DNA of 64,000 nucleotides from Onthophagus taurus (GCF_036711975.1 NC_091968.1:20460001-20524000); one strand, 5' to 3'; positions 10,255-21,025 are shown, counted from the stretch's first letter. Program-made: numbers and translations. The notes: generated from the sequence alone by a model not told the origin.

Positions 10255-11460
10255 TAGTGGTGTGTACGAGAGTGCGCATAGTCTCATCTCGTTTTCGAGA
10301 CGAGACTTTCATTGGTCTCGTCTCGAGTCTCGTACGAGAGTCTCGTAGGTAAGTATTTCTGCAAATAATATCTACAATATTTTTGTAAATATTTTCGTAT
10401 CTACACGCTGGAATTCCAGTAATGATATGTTGAAAGTACCTCTTGAAGGTAGACATGGACTTGGTGGATTGTGTCAAAATGTTGTTGATTTAAAACCATA
10501 TGCTCTTGAGGACAAAGAATGAACTGCTAGAAGAAGTGTATAAATTACTAGTCAACATTCAAATACTTTCCAAGAAACTCGGAGGAGAGAAGTACGTCAA
10601 ATTACCTATGGTGGTTGTATGTATTAATATACTAATAGATAATATTGGGAGCAAAATACTTGTATGGGACTGAAAGGCAGATCGAAACGCTGTCGAAGAG
10701 CAGCTTATTTATGCTGCAGTTTTAATTTTCGATTCGCGGCATAAGACAGAAGTTTTTGATATGACAAGATGGAGCCAAGAATTAAAAGACACTTCGATTC
10801 AGAAATTTGAAAATGTATACAAAGCCTATTTCCATCAATCAGAAGGTCAACGTTCGAAAGTAACGGCATTGGAGGAACGAGAAGAAGAGCGGAAAAGTCG
10901 GATTGTGTAATTGATTTTGATGTTTTGTATGCAGTAAATCCTACGCCTTCCGAAGGAGAATGGATGCTTCAAAAATATTATTCTATGCCTCGGTGTAATA
11001 AAAACACGTATATATTACAATGGTGGAAAATTCATGCTTCTGAATTTCCTATTTTAAGTTTATTGGCACGAGATCTCTTAAACATCCCGGCTACTTCAGT
11101 CCCAGCAGAAAGATTATTCTCACGTGCTGCATTAATTATAGGAAAACATCGAAATCGCCTTAATAATAAATCTACACGATGTTTGTTATGCCTAAACGAT
11201 TGGTGAAAAACAAAATCATTTGCGACAGACAAGGCTGAAGGCTGTAATCCTCTCTTCCGACTCTTACATTATAGCAAGTATTTAAGTATTCCTTATTGCA
11301 CTGAAAGAATAAGATTATTCATGACGAGATTTCGATACTTTTATGAGACTCTTTTATGGAGGTTACGAGACTAGACTTGATACAAGACTTATTAGTTCAT
11401 CGGCGAGACGAGACAAGACTTTATGAAAATCTCATCCCGTTGGTCTCGTGCGAACCACTA
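10255..11460 (+). mobile_element. hAT element inserted in the piggyBac relic
   Basis: The ends are TAGTGGTGTGTACGAGA at 10255 and TCTCGTGCGAACCACTA at 11460, imperfect inverted repeats typical of hAT. The 8 bp TTTGATGT occurs on both sides (10247-10254 and 11461-11468), and removing the element rejoins the piggyBac frame. Both ends carry clustered CGAGAC/GTCTCG motifs (about 10275-10345 and 11320-11450), probable transposase binding sites. Internally there are transposase scraps: GGEKYVKLPMVV near 10590 and the C-terminal dimerisation domain at 10925-11206. The catalytic core is largely deleted, so it is non-autonomous. Confidence 0.9.
10925..11206 (+). pseudogene. hAT transposase C-terminal dimerisation domain
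   Basis: A short open frame carries the hAT_C signature: ILQWWKIHASEFPILSLLAR, then IPATSVPAERLFSRAALI and NRLNNKSTRCLLCLNDW. In intact hAT transposases this domain mediates multimerisation and contributes the last acidic residue of the active site. Here it is an isolated remnant inside the hAT element. Confidence 0.85.
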
Positions 11461-11660
11461 TTTGATGTATATACAGGAAAATGTTCTAAAAGAAATGAAA
11501 ATAAGTTTGGACTTGGAGGAAATGTCGTTTTAGACGTAATAAATAAAGCTGGAGTTGGAGAAAATGAAATGATCTATTTTGATAATTATTTTACCAATTA
11601 TCTGAAGGAGAAGAAAATATGTAGAATACGCCCAAATCGAACAAAAAAATGTCCTTTCCC

Positions 11661-12053
11661 TAATACGAGGTTTTGGCATTGAGGGCATCGAAGGCATGAT
11701 CAATGTTGAGTGGTGTGAAGAATGATACGGAGCTTTCACATTGAAAATGTTGGGGATATTTTGGGCGATGATATTCAAGGATATTTGAGATGATGTTGAG
11801 AGGTGAGAATTGATGTAGCCGGATGGATGATGTAAATGGTTGCCAAAGACAATATTCAGGGATCTTAGGAAGGGTCTTGTGGGAACAATTTGATATTCTA
11901 TGATATTATTGAGATATCCCTCAATCGAAGACACTGTAGTATCTGTAGTATCTGGCATAATAAAAGAAGAAGTTTAAACGTGAACTTTTTATTGCCTACA
12001 AAGTGCAATTCCATTTTAACAACAATATTTTATAATCCTTTACAATAATATAA
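11661..12053. repeat. Degenerate GATGATGTTGAG minisatellite, 3' flank of OR-A
   Basis: Irregular repeats with a GATGATRTTGAGG-like core run from about 11690 to 11930, then a unique stretch leads to the Tc1 insertion. Related sequence lies downstream of OR-B (20690-20900) and OR-C (42180-42400), so it belongs to the duplicated OR block. A 52-bp segment at 11698-11749 recurs inverted at 15504-15555 with one mismatch. Confidence 0.6.
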
Positions 12054-12477
12054 TAAACTGACTGGCAAAAAAAACCGGCCACTAAAATTTGGCACAATTT
12101 CAAAGCTGGGTTTCTCGCGAACCACTCATTCGATTTTGATGATTCCTTTTTTGATCGAAAGGTTGATTCTTCTGTAATAATCCTGCGATAGAAATTTTTA
12201 TTCGGATATTAATTTGAGCATATACGGGGTGCAAGAATGTGAAAAGCATTTTTTCTCGAAATTTGTAATACCCTGTGGGGTGCAGATGCTACAGCAGAGG
12301 GTGTTAACTGGAATCAAACGGTAACCCAATCTTTTCTGAACATTATGTTTTTTTTATTCACTCTATTATCTCTGTTACTAACGAAGATGCAGTGTTTTAA
12401 AGCGAACGCCTGTGAAAACAAGACAAACAAGTATACAAAATCTAAGGTGGCGAATAGTAAATTGACAGTTGTCAAAG

Positions 12478-13110
12478 ATGGCGTTGTCAATAACTGATAT
12501 TGCGCGTATTATTAGTTTAATTGAAGATGGCAAAAATCAGCGGTACATTGCCCATGCGTTGGGTATACCCCGAACAACAGTTCAGGATGCCTGGAACCGA
12601 TATGTGGAAACAGGAAATTTTACTAGGCGGCAAGGTTCCGGTAGTAGACGAGTGACAACAGCAGTTGATGATCGATTTATTGTGCTAAACACTCTGAGGA
12701 ATCGTAGAACGACTGCTGTAGAAACTCGGCATCGTCTTCAAATGGTGCGTGGGGTTGACGTAAGTGAAAGAACCATTCGTCGAAAACTTGCTGAAAGTGA
12801 TCTAACTGCAAGAAGACCTGCCAAAAGACAGCGGCTGCTCCAGAGACATCGGCGAGCACGTCTTCAATTTGGGCGCCTACATACTCATTGGGAAATGGAA
12901 CACTGGGGTAAGGTGCTCTTCTCTGACGAGTCCCGATTTTGTCTCCGGTCACCTGATGGTCGAGAACGAGTGTGGAGACGTCGTAATGAAAGGTTTGCCA
13001 CCTGCACAATTTCGGAAAGAGTACCTTTCCATGGAGGTTCGGTCATGGTATGGGCGGGTATTTCGACGGAACCGCATACAGCGCTCATCTTTGTTGAAAA
13101 TCCTGGCCAC
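12478..13110 (+). pseudogene. Tc1 (DD34E) transposase, N-terminal half
   Basis: From ATG 12478 the frame gives a paired-type helix-turn-helix (MALSITDIARIISLIEDGKN, then AHALGIPRTTVQDAWNRY), the second HTH with TARRPAKRQRLLQRH, the first catalytic motif LFSDESRF and GGSVMVWAGIS. After that the frame runs into the opposed, inverted transposase fragment and ends at 13215 with unrelated codons. The second D and the E are absent. It is closely related to the transposase at 45944-46880. Confidence 0.8.
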
Positions 13111-13480
13111 ACCATCACAGAACCACCATCGAAACTTTCGCGTTTCATAGTTGTAGTTATAGTCCACAAATCTTTCATTTCAATGTCTTCATATTCGCTC
13201 CTGACTATCGGGTGATAATAGACAAAACCACTCATTCCTCCATTGCTCGATCTCTCAATTCACATATAAGCGCGCAGATTGAAGACGCGCACCTCGATAT
13301 CTAGGAAGCAGCTTCGGCCCTTTGGCAGCCTTCTTGCTGCCAGACCAGTTCTAGCAAGTTTTCAGCGAATGGTTCTCTCACTGACATCAACAACACGCAC
13401 CATTTGAAGACGATGCTTAGCCTCTACAGCTGTCGTTCTACGATTGCTTTAAAATACTGCATCTTCGTTAGTAACAGAGA
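13070..13480 (-). pseudogene. Second Tc1 transposase fragment, opposed orientation
   Basis: On the minus strand, broken frames show MVRVVDVSERTIR, then a decayed linker and MKDLW, then FDGGSVMVWPGFST, corresponding to the 5' half of a Tc1 transposase diverged from the plus-strand half it meets. The same diverged sequence occurs at the left side of the 44957 element, on the other strand. Confidence 0.65.
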
Positions 13481-13810
13481 TAATAGAGTGAATAAAAAAA
13501 GAAAATGCCCAGAAAAGATTGGGCTACTGTTTGATTCCAGGTAATACCCGCTGCTGTAGCAGCTGCACCCCACAGGGTGTTACAAATTTCGAGAATAAAA
13601 GTTTTTCTCATTTTTCTCACCCCGTATATGCTCAAATTAAAATCTGAACGAAAATTTCTATCGCAGAATTATTATAGAAGAATCAACCTTTCTATCAAAA
13701 AAAAAATCATCAAAATCGAATACGCGGTTCGCGAGAATGCCAGCTTTGAAGTTGTGGCAAATTTATAGTGGCCGTTTTTTTTGCCGGTCAGTTTATATAA
13801 CCTTAATATT

Positions 13811-15204
13811 TTATTTTTTCATAACTGTTGATATTGCGTTGTAGACAGCATAAACCTTCTTAAACTCCTTAAAAAATTGACTCCATTATTTTAATATTTT
13901 TAATTAATGTAACACAACAAAAATTACTTACATTTGCTGCTGCTGCATGTGACATTTCTCCAAAGAAAGGGATATTGAATGTGATTGCTTTTTGACTCAT
14001 ACAAAGAAAAATTGCAATATCTTTTCGTGTTGATACATCAGCGTCATACCAGCGCATGTTATAAATCGCCTCCGGCAATCTGCTAGTCTATTATAAATCA
14101 AAAATTAATATATCTTATTATATTACTAGATGAACAAAAAGTGTTTACCGCTGTAGTCAATCTTTGCCCAATTGTGTAATTTAGAAATGTCCCCACTAAT
14201 ATTATTACGAACATTGAAACACTTAGTAAATTGTTTTTCTACAATTTAGGCTAATTAATTAAGTTAATGTATTAAATGAAAATTCTTACCAAAGCGACCT
14301 CAAAGGTTGATAGGCCTAAACAACTTAAAGTGCTCATTTTAGTATGTACAAGAAAATTTATAAAGAAATCATTAACGCATCGAAATTTTCTAAAACCAGT
14401 ACATTATAAAAATTCTTACACAACATTTTTAGTACCTGAATATAATATTTTGATAACATTTAACAATTGGCTTCAACATTTTTAAATTCCTCTTCTTATT
14501 TCTGGTCAAATGTGTATTATGAATTTTCTCGAGAAGACCTTCAACATGTATAACCAGTAATTCAAACGAATACCAATACAATAATACAAGAAGAAATGCA
14601 ACATTAATTCCAACACCGACACAATATACTTGAAATAATATTATTAACGTTAATCCCCAATGATTCAAATTAAACGGAACGTAATATTCAAACAGTAAAC
14701 AATGTTTAATATCCTTAAATTGAGCGCAATCATCGTTCAACATGATACAATACACTATGAAATATGCAACAATAAATCCTCCGTATTCAAGTATTTTTAA
14801 TACAATTTTCAATATTTTATCGATGCGCCGAATCTTTTGACATAAACTGATTTCTGATTGCTTAAAATCACCGAATAAATCAATAATTTCGAATAAACGA
14901 GATCGATTTTGCAATAATTGAATGTTAACACATACAAGTTGTCCCCCCATAGAGACAAACTCCATAAGAAAAGTAAATTTCGCCAAATTTACTTTATCAT
15001 CTAAAATTTAAAAAACATAAACAAAATTTTTAGTGAAGAATTATACTCACATTTAATTTCCAGTATGACGGGATAAATTGTCCATACAATAGTAATAATA
15101 ACTAAAATCATTGGTTGGAGTGCTCGGTACCATTGAGAAGTGGGCCAACAGCGAAATTTGGTCAAATATTTTTCTAAGAGATAAAAACCAAGTGTTTTCG
15201 ACAT
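13811..15204 (-). CDS. Odorant receptor OR-A (7tm_6), six exons, intact
   Basis: Minus-strand exons: 15204-15051, 15000-14436, 14389-14290, 14238-14149, 14087-13932 and 13867-13811 (154, 565, 100, 90, 156 and 57 nt), all with GT/AG borders and consistent phase, giving 373 residues and a TAA. The start MSKTLGFYLLEKYLTKFRCW is shared with OR-B and OR-C. Insect odorant receptors are seven-helix ligand-gated cation channel subunits with a cytoplasmic N-terminus that pair with Orco in sensory dendrites. Hydrophobic helices are visible in exons 1, 2 and 4 (VSMFVIILVGTFLNYTIG). The C-terminal exon block (YNMRWYDADVSTRKDIAIFL..PFFGEMS) and last exon (EFKKVYAVYNAISTVMKK) match the family tail. AATAAA overlaps the stop codon. 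The ligand is unknown. A Tc1 element lies directly downstream. Confidence 0.92.
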
Positions 15205-15402
15205 TTCGAATAACTTAGAACTGAATAAGCTGCGTCTAATCAACTAGGACATCTAATGACTTTATGGAAGCTTTAAAAAATGTATTTAAATTGATTTGAG
15301 ATTAGAGGAAGGGTAATGATGAAGTTCGAACAGCTGCGATTATAACTAATTGACCTATGAACGGATTTTCATTATTACCTTTTATCAATTTAGCAAGATT
15401 AC
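15205..15402 (-). promoter_or_regulatory. Conserved 5' flank of OR-A
   Basis: About 190 bp upstream of the ATG are nearly identical to the same position at OR-B (22761-22952) and OR-C (44590-44781), including CTTTATGGAAGCTTTAAAAA and GAAGTTCGAACAGCTGCGAT. Similarity to OR-A fades beyond about 15402. It is a plausible proximal promoter, but simple shared ancestry also explains OR-B and OR-C. No TATA box or known factor site is claimed. Confidence 0.4.
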
Positions 15403-15489
15403 ATATCTATGTATATTCGTGGATTATAAAAACTATGTATTATGTATAGTTTCTATATTGCGCAATATCAACGCAAATAAGTTATGAAA

Positions 15490-16560
15490 AAGTAAAATAA
15501 AATCATTTTCAATGTGAAAGCTACGTATCATTCTTCACACCACTCAACATTGATCTGGATATCAATATCGTTCCTAACATACTTCAATATCCTCAATGCC
15601 GTCCATCAATATCATCGCCGACATCCATCAATATCGCTCGTTACTTAACACCATCCTATATTCTTCAATGAAGCCCTGGAAACCACCAATTGTCATCCTT
15701 ATCACCACTCTATATCATACCACGCACTCCTTAACATCGTCTGTGACAACCCTCAACGACATCCATATTATCCTTCAATATTAATCATCACATCCAACAT
15801 CATCCCTAACGTCTCTTAGCACTTTACAACGTCACCAAAATATCCATCGTTTGCTGTATTCATTTGAAGAGCTTGAAGCACCAGGGTTTGCCACACCAAA
15901 AGTGATATGATAATCTTCTAGAAAGGATGGCAGCGAGGATCTTTCGTAATCTCCACTCTCTTTCTAATTAATGACAACACCAGTTTTCTGTATCTTCAAC
16001 TTCAACATCATTCTCATAAAATGTCTTTTGTTTGCTCATTAACCTCAAAGAACTTATCCTGGTAGGTTGAACCAGAATTTTAGTTGGTGCTCAAGAAGGC
16101 AGGGGAAGATAAATCTATGCATTTTCAAGCTTATTATAAAACGAACGTGATGTCAATCGCTCCAAGGAGTTAAACCAAGTATTTGGAAGTTATTATGGCC
16201 GCCCGGTTATCTTGGGGCCCTCACATACAGTCCGTCATAGCCCGCACGCGACTAATGATTAACTGATGATATTCTACGAAATGCTTAACAGACGTAGTGA
16301 CCTTGATCCTGCTCGCAGGATCCATCCAGTGTCTGGGCGGGATCATAAACAGAGATTTCAAGTTGTTCAAATTCGGCTGGGTTGTATGGCCTGCTTGCAA
16401 GATCAAACTAATATCTGAGATGATGTTGACGTCTGGTAATGATGATATTGATGGTTCACCAAAATGATCTTAAGGGATGCCAGGGTTGATATTGAGGTGC
16501 AACCAGAATGATGTTAATATATCACAGACAATATTGAGGAATGTTTAAGACATAGTATAT
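15490..16560. repeat. Degenerate CATCAATATC minisatellite-like tract
   Basis: From about 15520 to 15860, irregular 20-35 bp units with CAATATC/CATC cores occur in the complementary sense to the tract at 11690-11930. From about 16420 to 16540 similar units occur in the other sense (GATGATGTTGA). Between them, 16100-16410 is more GC-rich and holds a 61-codon minus-strand ORF that I do not recognise. No gene can be supported here. Confidence 0.45.
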
Positions 16561-16697
16561 ATATAAGCATTTTATTGTTTTTGATATTTACAATTTTCCC
16601 CTTAATACATTCTAATAAATCTTATAAATATATTATTTTCACCCTCTACCCTTTTCCTCCATTTCCATACCCTCGGCTCCTCGGCCCAATCATCCCC

Positions 16698-17579
16698 TCA
16701 TCCATCCCTTTGTCTCCTCACCCCCACAACCATTCTCATCCATCGTTTCCCCTCTCCCCCCTCTCCTAAGATCTGACCTCGGTCCAACTCCTCCGCCCTC
16801 AACTCACTGCACCCATTCAACATATGTTCCAACGTTTCCCATTCCTCCCTGCATAGCCTACACCACCTCTCCTCATCGGCCATCCAGTATCTGTTAGCTC
16901 TCTCCTCGTTTCCACAACGGAACCTAGCCACCAACTTCTTCCCTTCCTCATCTCCTTCAAATAACAAGTATCTAGGCAGCCCCTCCGTAATTATGTCCCT
17001 GTACCTTTCGTTATACCTTCCCTCTTTTATTTGTGTCCTTCTTTCCTGTCTCTGCACATCTCGGTCCCTATCTCTCAACTCCCTCCACATCTCCCTACCC
17101 ACCCTTCGTCTACTATTTATCTCAGTTACCGAGTAGCCCGCTCGTCTATAATAGTTGTCTCTGTCTCCTTTTCCATATCTGATCTTTCCCTCTCTAATTT
17201 CCCTCCAACACTCCCCCAAGATCCCGCAGTTTGGCCTCCCTTCTATTCTTTCTTCATATTTCACTGCTGTCCTGCCCGCCTCCACTCTGACCTTATCCAC
17301 CTTTACCTCTTCCCTCACTATATACCCCGGTGTTTCTCTCGCCACCCCAAGCACTCATCTCCAGTATCTAGCTTGCACGTCCTCCAGCATTGCTTGCTCT
17401 CTCCATCCCCATACCTCTGCCCCATACATTATCACACTGCTAACCAGACCTTCAAACATAATTTTAAGTTTAAGACAAAGTATAGACGTAACATATTGAG
17501 AGATATGGGTTTCAACGTTACGAGGTATCTGAGATACATTGATGGATATGAGAGACGACACTAAGATCCATAGAATCAC
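16698..17579 (-). pseudogene. Non-LTR retrotransposon RT, C-terminal fragment
   Basis: Minus-strand frame with the familiar LINE C-terminus: VIMYGAEVWGWREQAMLEDV, an in-frame TGA near 17355 where tryptophan is expected, VLGVARETPGYIVREEVKVD, a long Arg/Glu-rich region, and a CCHC-like segment CRLCREEWETLEHMLNGC. The DNA is much more GC-rich than its surroundings. It is a 5'-truncated dead copy; the apparent plus-strand ORFs over it are shadows of the arginine-rich coding strand. Confidence 0.75.
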
Positions 17580-17619
17580 AATTTTCTGCTTACAATCCTA
17601 TCACAGTCCTATCATAGCA

Positions 17620-18512
17620 CAAAAGAAAATATAGGCATGAAGTGAAAAAGGCAAAGCAAATCTACAATGGTAACTACATTCTGAGAGCGAGGAATAGGTT
17701 AAGAGCTGTTTGGCAAGATATTAACAACAACTTAAGAATAAATTCCAAATACAGCATCAAAACTAATATAGACCTTGAAGACCTCAACAACTTCTTTACG
17801 AATAAACCAACAGAAATTGCTTCAAGGATAAGAACTAGCCTTTGCAGCTCGAGCGATTACATGAATTGTGTTAAATGTAATGTTAGTTCTTTTGTACTGT
17901 TTCCTACACTGTTGGAATTGGTGTGCCGCAGGGATCCACCTTAGGGCAATTTTTTTCTTGCTGTATATTAATGATCTCCCTGAAGCCTTGAAAATATGCA
18001 GTACTATAATGTTAGTGTCATGTCATCGTGTTAGTCGGATGGTCGCTTCCGACTGGTTTAAAGCTAATAGACTGCAACTGAATGAGAAAAAACAAACTGC
18101 TAAAAAAAAACTGCTAAACTACTGGGAGTACTCCTAGAGACTTCTCTGAAATGGAATGGATAGATACATGAAGTTGGAAAGAAACTCAGTTCAGTAGTTC
18201 TCCAGCTAAAAACAGTGATGAGATTGACAGACCGACATACAGCAATGGTGGTGTATTACTCGAATTTCCAAAACATTATGTCTTATAGTGTGTTGTTCTG
18301 GGGAAGTTCCCCAGTAATTTTTTTACTTTGGTGAAAAAAACATACTACGGTATCAGCGAGTTCCTGGATTTGCTGGGCAAACTGAAATCTTGTCATATAT
18401 TCTGTATTATTATATTTTCTGTAATGTTGTGAATTACCTAATGAAATACAAACACTGTATCTGCCGACCTGTAACTTTTGAGTTTTTTAGAAATAAATTA
18501 TTATTATTATTA
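17620..18512 (+). pseudogene. Non-LTR retrotransposon fragment with (ATT)n tail
   Basis: Forward pieces of a LINE ORF2: a linker region (NYILRARNRLRAVWQDINNN, LEDLNNFFTN), then the RT motif GVPQGSTLG near 17922 followed by LLYINDLPEALK, and ASDWFKANRLQLNEKK. Stops and frameshifts are common, and most of the palm domain is deleted. A 3' end AAATAAATTATTATTATTATT occurs at about 18490-18512. Confidence 0.65.
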
Positions 18513-19590
18513 TCGACCACAATTTGTTGTACCAGTAATGGCTCAACCCCGACAGCAACGTTTGGCTACATGAAGATCATGGAAAGACTAAACAATGGGG
18601 ATTATAGTATGGAGTGCAATATCTTATTGCAATATCCCTTACTATTCATTATATATGTTAATGATCACGGTCAATGAAGAAATTGGCTTATATGCGGACG
18701 ATACATCAATCATCGTAAAAAGTAAAGCAAGCGTGAACTAAAACAGAAGTCTATCAATGCAATGTACGAAGCGCAGTTATGGTTTGAAAGTAATAATCTG
18801 CAACTAAATCACAATAAAACAGAAAGCATAATATTCAGCACAAAAGCAGAAAATTGTGTCGGTAAGGCGAGGTTCCTCGGGTTACATCTCGATGGACGGC
18901 TGGATTGGTACCATCATATTGAGGCCCTATCAAAGAAGTTATCAACAGCGGTTTTCACCATAAGACGTTTGAAAAGCATAGCTACACACCAAGTCGCCAA
19001 AATGTCAACCTCTTCCAGTCCGTGGCATCATACGAAATTCTATTCTGGGGACAGTCAACTGAGTTCCATAGAATATTTAAAATACAAAAGTCGGCAATTA
19101 GGGCTCTCTGTAATCTACGACGCCGACGGCGTGATAGCTGTAAGGAGTATTTCATTAGAGAAGAAGTAGTTACCCTACCAAGTATATACATACATACGGT
19201 GTTAATGTACGTGTACGATAATAGGAATACTTTCCAAACACTCGGCGAATCACATAGTTATGCAACTAGATCTTGCTATCAACTTGCTACACCATATCAC
19301 CGACTCTCAAGAACACAACAATCGATGGACTATTGGGGTCCAAACTTTTCAACATAGTTCCACCCTCCATTGCGGCAATGTCAAGAAGTAAATTCAATAT
19401 AATTATAAAAAAACACCTAATTGAAAGTGCATATTACACGTTTGAGGAATTTATTAGGGAGGCAATGAATGAAATTGATAAGAATTAACATTGATAATAA
19501 ATTTTTTTGTTTTTCTTGTTTGTGGACATTTTATTGTAAATTTGTTGTTACAGTAAATAAAGATATTTGTATTTGTATTTGTATTGGAGT
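18513..19590 (+). pseudogene. Second non-LTR fragment with (TATTTG)n tail
   Basis: Forward fragments: IGLYADDTSIIVKSK (YADD box near 18688-18720), WFESNNLQLNHNKTESIIFS, FLGLHLDGRLDWYHHIE, YEILFWGQS with RIFKIQKSAIRALCNL, and a terminal segment ending MNEIDKN at 19488. Several frameshifts are present. The 3' end carries AATAAA and a short TATTTG repeat near 19560-19586. It is a dead, 5'-truncated copy. Confidence 0.7.
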
Positions 19591-19766
19591 TGTTAGTCTT
19601 GTCTGTTATTCTTCAGAGCAAATATGAACGATATATGCAGAACGATATATGGATATCCAGACTATTCTGGATGCCGCCGTTTGATCTCCATATATTATGT
19701 ATATATTTGTATTGTAGTTTCTTCTTTGTAATGGAGACAATAAAGTCATTTATTATTATTATTATA
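19591..19766 (+). mobile_element. LINE 3' UTR scrap with (ATT)n tail
   Basis: A short non-coding stretch ends in ATGGAGACAATAAAGTCA followed by (TTA)n, the usual 3' end of a short truncated non-LTR insertion. It abuts, and probably truncated, the Gypsy gag on its right. Confidence 0.45.
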
Positions 19767-20312
19767 AGGTGGTAAAATCCCATATTCTTCCATTTCTTCA
19801 GTCGTTAGAACTTTCATGACTTCTTGAGCTCGACAAACCTTCTCACACTGATTTAACGTTAAATTTTCTTGATTTAATAGAAAACTTTTATCAGTTATAC
19901 CTAATACGATTCTGTCACGTATCATTTCATCCACGTCCTTAAATTCACATGACTTTACTAATTTTCTTAAGTCTTGTACGAAATGACCAAATGATTCTTG
20001 CTCGCTTTGATTACGATTAGAAAATTTAAATCTTTCGTATATCAAATTCTTCTTCGGACTTAAATATTCCTGAAACTCTTTCAATACCACATCGTATTTC
20101 TTCTTATTTTCATCAGACAACGTGAAATTATTGTAAATGTCCACTACTACCTCGCCGATAGCATTCAAAAGGATTGCTACTTTTATAGCATCACTTTTCT
20201 TATCTTTTTCTGTTGTTGCCATGTATATTTAAACATTTTGTTTAAACTTTTTGAAATTCTCTACTACATTTCCTTCGAACGTTAATTGAGCGGGAACTCT
20301 AGCAGCTTCCAT
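19767..20312 (-). pseudogene. Gypsy retrotransposon gag, truncated
   Basis: Minus-strand frame from ATG 20312 with an in-frame TAA at 20229-20231, then a gag capsid-like segment (KVAILLNAIGEVVVDIYNNF, ERFKFSNRNQSEQESFGHFV, ELRKLVKSCEF-type pattern, MIRDRIVLGI). This is the gag style of Gypsy elements whose RT clusters with K02A2.6-like sequences. The frame is cut by the (ATT)n tail at about 19766, so protease and pol are missing. The nucleocapsid function is inferred from the family only. Confidence 0.75.
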
Positions 20313-20382
20313 TTTTGGCAATTTTGTCTATATTTTGCTACGTACTTGTATTAATATTGATTCAAATTTATTGACTGCGCCA

Positions 20383-20547
20383 TGTTGTGTTTTGTCAATA
20401 AAAGTCAGGATTTTCACTACTACTTTATTGAACAAAACTAGAATTATTTTATTTTACAGTGTTCGTAATCACTTGACTTAACTTGTCATTCTTTATCTTG
20501 CATGTTGTACTTCACACTGGTTGGTATTGCCAACCTAATATACAACA
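20383..20547 (-). repeat. Gypsy LTR (5' LTR of the gag fragment)
   Basis: On the minus strand the block starts TGTTGTATATTAGG (20547) and ends AAACACAACA (20383), with TGTTGT/ACAACA ends. It is followed immediately by TGGCGCAGTCAA, a primer-binding-site-like sequence, and then the gag start. A truncated copy of the same LTR lies at 41963-42051 in the right duplicate, cut by the BEL/Pao element. Confidence 0.65.
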
Positions 20548-21025
20548 CAGTGTACAGCTTGGCAAATCCATCTTGGCCGATCAGTTGCGCAGAAGAAGTA
20601 GTAGATATAGCGCCCGTCAAAAATTTAGCATATACACCGTAATATTACAGAATCTCAAAAATAAAGGCATTGAGGATATTGAAGTGTGTTAAGAATTATG
20701 CGGAGGTATCACATTGAAAATGTTGGGGATGTTCTGGGCGATGATGTTCAAGGATATTTGAGATGATGTTGAGAGATGAGAATTGTCGTTTGGGGATAGC
20801 CAGGATGATCTAAATGGTTGCCAACGACAATATTTAGGGATGTTGGAGATGATCTGGTGGGGACGATTTGATATTGAGGGAAGATACTAACAGGTATCTG
20901 GGATGATAAAAGAAGAATTTTAAATGTGAACTCTTTATTGCCTATAAAGTGAAAGTTCCAACTCAATTTTAAGAACCTACTTTGTAATCTTTTAGAATAA
21001 TTGAAGATATAAACTTAGAAATATT
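20548..21025. repeat. OR-B 3' flank with GATGATGTTGAG minisatellite
   Basis: The non-coding 3' side of OR-B, containing degenerate GATGATGTTGAG-type units at about 20700-20900, is nearly identical to 42052-42518 and related to 11690-12053. No gene is seen in it. Confidence 0.6.

Larger units (their letters stand above)
9476..11660 (+). pseudogene. piggyBac-family transposase relic, split by a hAT insertion
   Basis: Forward fragments in family order: an acidic N-terminus (DEDNDHINIYITLPDD, about 9480-9790), KLRPFIEKLYKNVKKHGVL..SIDE (about 10060-10143), GKHYAKQYIKGKPVSFGFKN..SEGYMVSFDV (10144-10254), then after the insertion FDVYTGKCSKRNENKFGLGGN, MIYFDNYFTN and RPNRTKKCPFPN (11461-11660). 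Several frameshifts and stops are present, and the C-terminal third and zinc finger are missing beyond about 11660, where minisatellite sequence starts. This is a different family member from the copy at 2-1491. Confidence 0.8.
12056..13793 (+). mobile_element. Tc1-like element with opposed transposase halves
   Basis: The ends are AACTGACTGGCAAAAAAAAC at 12056 and the complement GTTTTTTTTGCCGGTCAGTT region at 13793, flanked by TA duplications (12054-12055 and 13794-13795). The inverted arms are about 400 bp. The left arm leads into a plus-strand transposase 5' half (12478 to about 13110). The right arm leads into a minus-strand, more decayed transposase 5' half (about 13480 down to 13070). 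Both halves stop at the same protein block (GGSVMVW-GIS), and no C-terminal half is present. It sits 15 bp beyond the OR-A stop codon. Confidence 0.85.

Noticed and set aside
16221..16406. 61-codon minus-strand ORF in GC-richer sequence
   Set aside because: No recognised family, no splice or promoter support; left unassigned.
17031..17564. Plus-strand proline/serine-rich ORFs
   Set aside because: They are mirror frames of the arginine/glutamate-rich LINE RT fragment on the minus strand.
18982..19191. Arg-rich ORF antisense to the LINE fragment
   Set aside because: Shadow frame of the forward RT C-terminus.
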